Assembly: GCA_025917655.1 (NCBI GenBank)
Contig: CP084615.1
Location: forward strand, 558,001-622,000
DNA: 64,000 bases
DNA from: Chlorella sorokiniana
Taxonomy: Eukaryota > Chlorophyta > Trebouxiophyceae > Chlorellales > Chlorellaceae
Direction: 5' to 3'
The notes beneath the pieces were generated by a model. It was not told where the DNA came from and searched no databases. It saw nothing but the letters and a program-made list of their open reading frames with translations. Positions 63,016-64,000 of the stretch are shown here, in pieces. How positions within the stretch are numbered: the stretch's first letter is position 1; each line of letters begins with the position of its first letter. The position numbers and the translations under genes were made by a program.

Positions 63016-64000
63016 ATGCGGAGAGCTTTTTTCTCTGGCTCGACTCTCGAAGCCTGCACCGAGCATTTCGGTTGCCTTCGAGTTGCGACCACTGTCTAGT
63101 TTAGCTCCAGTTTTGACGACAGAAGCAGCAGGCCCGTCAGGTTGGACCGCCGCGGCTGCCACCGCCGCCGGCACCTCACTGGCGGAACGCTACACGGCCC
63201 TGGTGGCGGCGGGCACTCTGCAGCACGACCCCCAGCAGGCTGCTTGCGTGGAGCGCTTGGATAGGCTGCGCCGCGAGCTGGCCTCGCACTCCAAAAAGGC
63301 ACGCAGGAAAACTCTGCATGGAACAGGAGCGGCATCAGGTCATGCCACGTCGACAGGTAACCGGCTCTCCCCTTTAGTCACCGTCGTGCACACCGCAGGT
63401 GGCAGCCTACCAACAGCAGTATGCCGCGTACCAAGAGCGCCGTGAGCAGGTAGAGCAGCGGCTGATGGCGGAGGAGGAGGGCCGGCTGCTTCGTGAAGAA
63501 GAGGCCGCAGCAGCGGCAGGAGCCCGCGATGAGCAGAGCATGCTGGGCTGGCTCAGCACCGCTTTGGGTGCTCCCGCCGCAGCACATGAGGCGCCGCCGC
63601 AGCGCACGCGGCAGCAGCGGCGCACCCTGGCCAAGGCGCGGGTGCAGGCGCGGCTGGAGGAGCAGCTGGGCCCGCCGCCGCCGCCACCCGCAGCCCCGAA
63701 AGGCGCGCTCACTGGCAGCTGCTGATTGTGCGTGCAGCGACTCTGGTGCCTCCTCCCGTCCTGCTGATCCCCTGCTCATGCCCCTGCTGGTGCCCCCTTG
63801 TGAGCGCGCCATTACCTGGCAAGGGACTCTGAAGCTGAGCAGGCTGTCCTTCGCAGGCGTGTACCTGCACGGCAGCGTGGGCAGCGGGAAGAGCCTGATG
63901 CTGGACCTGCTGGCGGCGGCGGTGGCGCGGGAGGCCGCCGTGCCGCACCTGCGCCGCCTGCACTTCAACTCCGCCATGCTGGAGCTGCACAGGTGGGGCT
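63016..64000 (+). CDS. AFG1: AFG1-like (LACE1/ZapE family) AAA ATPase, 5' part (cut by window end)
   Basis: AFG1/LACE1 is a mitochondrial inner-membrane P-loop ATPase that helps remove misassembled respiratory subunits. Exons 63016-63298, 63399-63702 and 63857-63992, with a further exon outside the window. The ATG at 63016 reads MRRAF and then, allowing one T fewer in a T run at 63024-63030, SLARLSKPAPSISVAFELRP, a clear presequence. Next come SLAERYTALVAAGTLQHDPQ and ACVERLDRLRRELASHSKK (the family's N-terminal helices), a Glu/Arg-rich helix and a Pro-rich linker. Exon 3 has the Walker A motif GVYLHGSVGSGKSLMLDLL and RRLHFNSAMLELHR. Both introns have GC donors (63299-63300 and 63703-63704); the second is fixed by the conserved PKG/VYL junction. 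Confidence 0.88.

Overview
This window looks like nuclear DNA of a GC-rich unicellular green alga, most likely a Chlorella-clade trebouxiophyte. The evidence is eukaryotic genes with many short GT-AG introns, cytosolic ribosomal protein L8, HSP70, NudC, a DCD-kelch protein (a plant-type architecture), a P-class PPR protein, a bacterial-type TyrRS with a presequence, and TGTAA poly(A)-type signals after several stop codons. No rRNA, tRNA, CRISPR or intact transposon was recognised. Genes were built by eye by joining exons whose translations continue conserved families, so splice sites may be off by a few bases.

Layout. 1-11 kb: a partial phosphatidylinositol 4-kinase gamma (-) diverges from NudC (+), which converges with a large, roughly 23-exon HSP70 gene (-). 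11.9-18.6 kb: a 2.86-kb tandem duplication carrying a RING E3 ligase gene and a secreted fibronectin-III protein, with the second RING copy truncated and chimeric. 18.7-29.5 kb: a secreted Ser/Ala-rich protein (+), HPRT (-), a REI1/ZNF622-type pre-60S factor (+) that has lost most zinc ligands, a TEX30/KANSL3-like alpha/beta-hydrolase (+), and RPL8 (-). 30.4-42.5 kb: a SANT/Myb-domain protein (+), a small coiled-coil exon pair (-), a DCD-kelch protein (+), and a trypsin-fold protein lacking catalytic His and Ser (+). 43-55 kb: two multi-spanning membrane proteins (+) flank a PPR protein (+) and an unrecognised protein (-). 55.5-64 kb: a MYND-finger protein (+), organellar TyrRS (-), and an AFG1-like ATPase (+) cut by the window end.

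The neighbours do not form a pathway. Shared logic appears mainly as divergent pairs with short common upstream regions: TyrRS/AFG1 (both with organelle-type presequences), HPRT/REI1, and PI4K/NudC.

Two genome-wide features stand out. First, at least six and probably eight introns start with GC instead of GT, several fixed by highly conserved proteins on both sides. Second, many conserved exons need a one-base correction, usually in a C or G run, which points to residual consensus indels in a long-read assembly rather than to biology.
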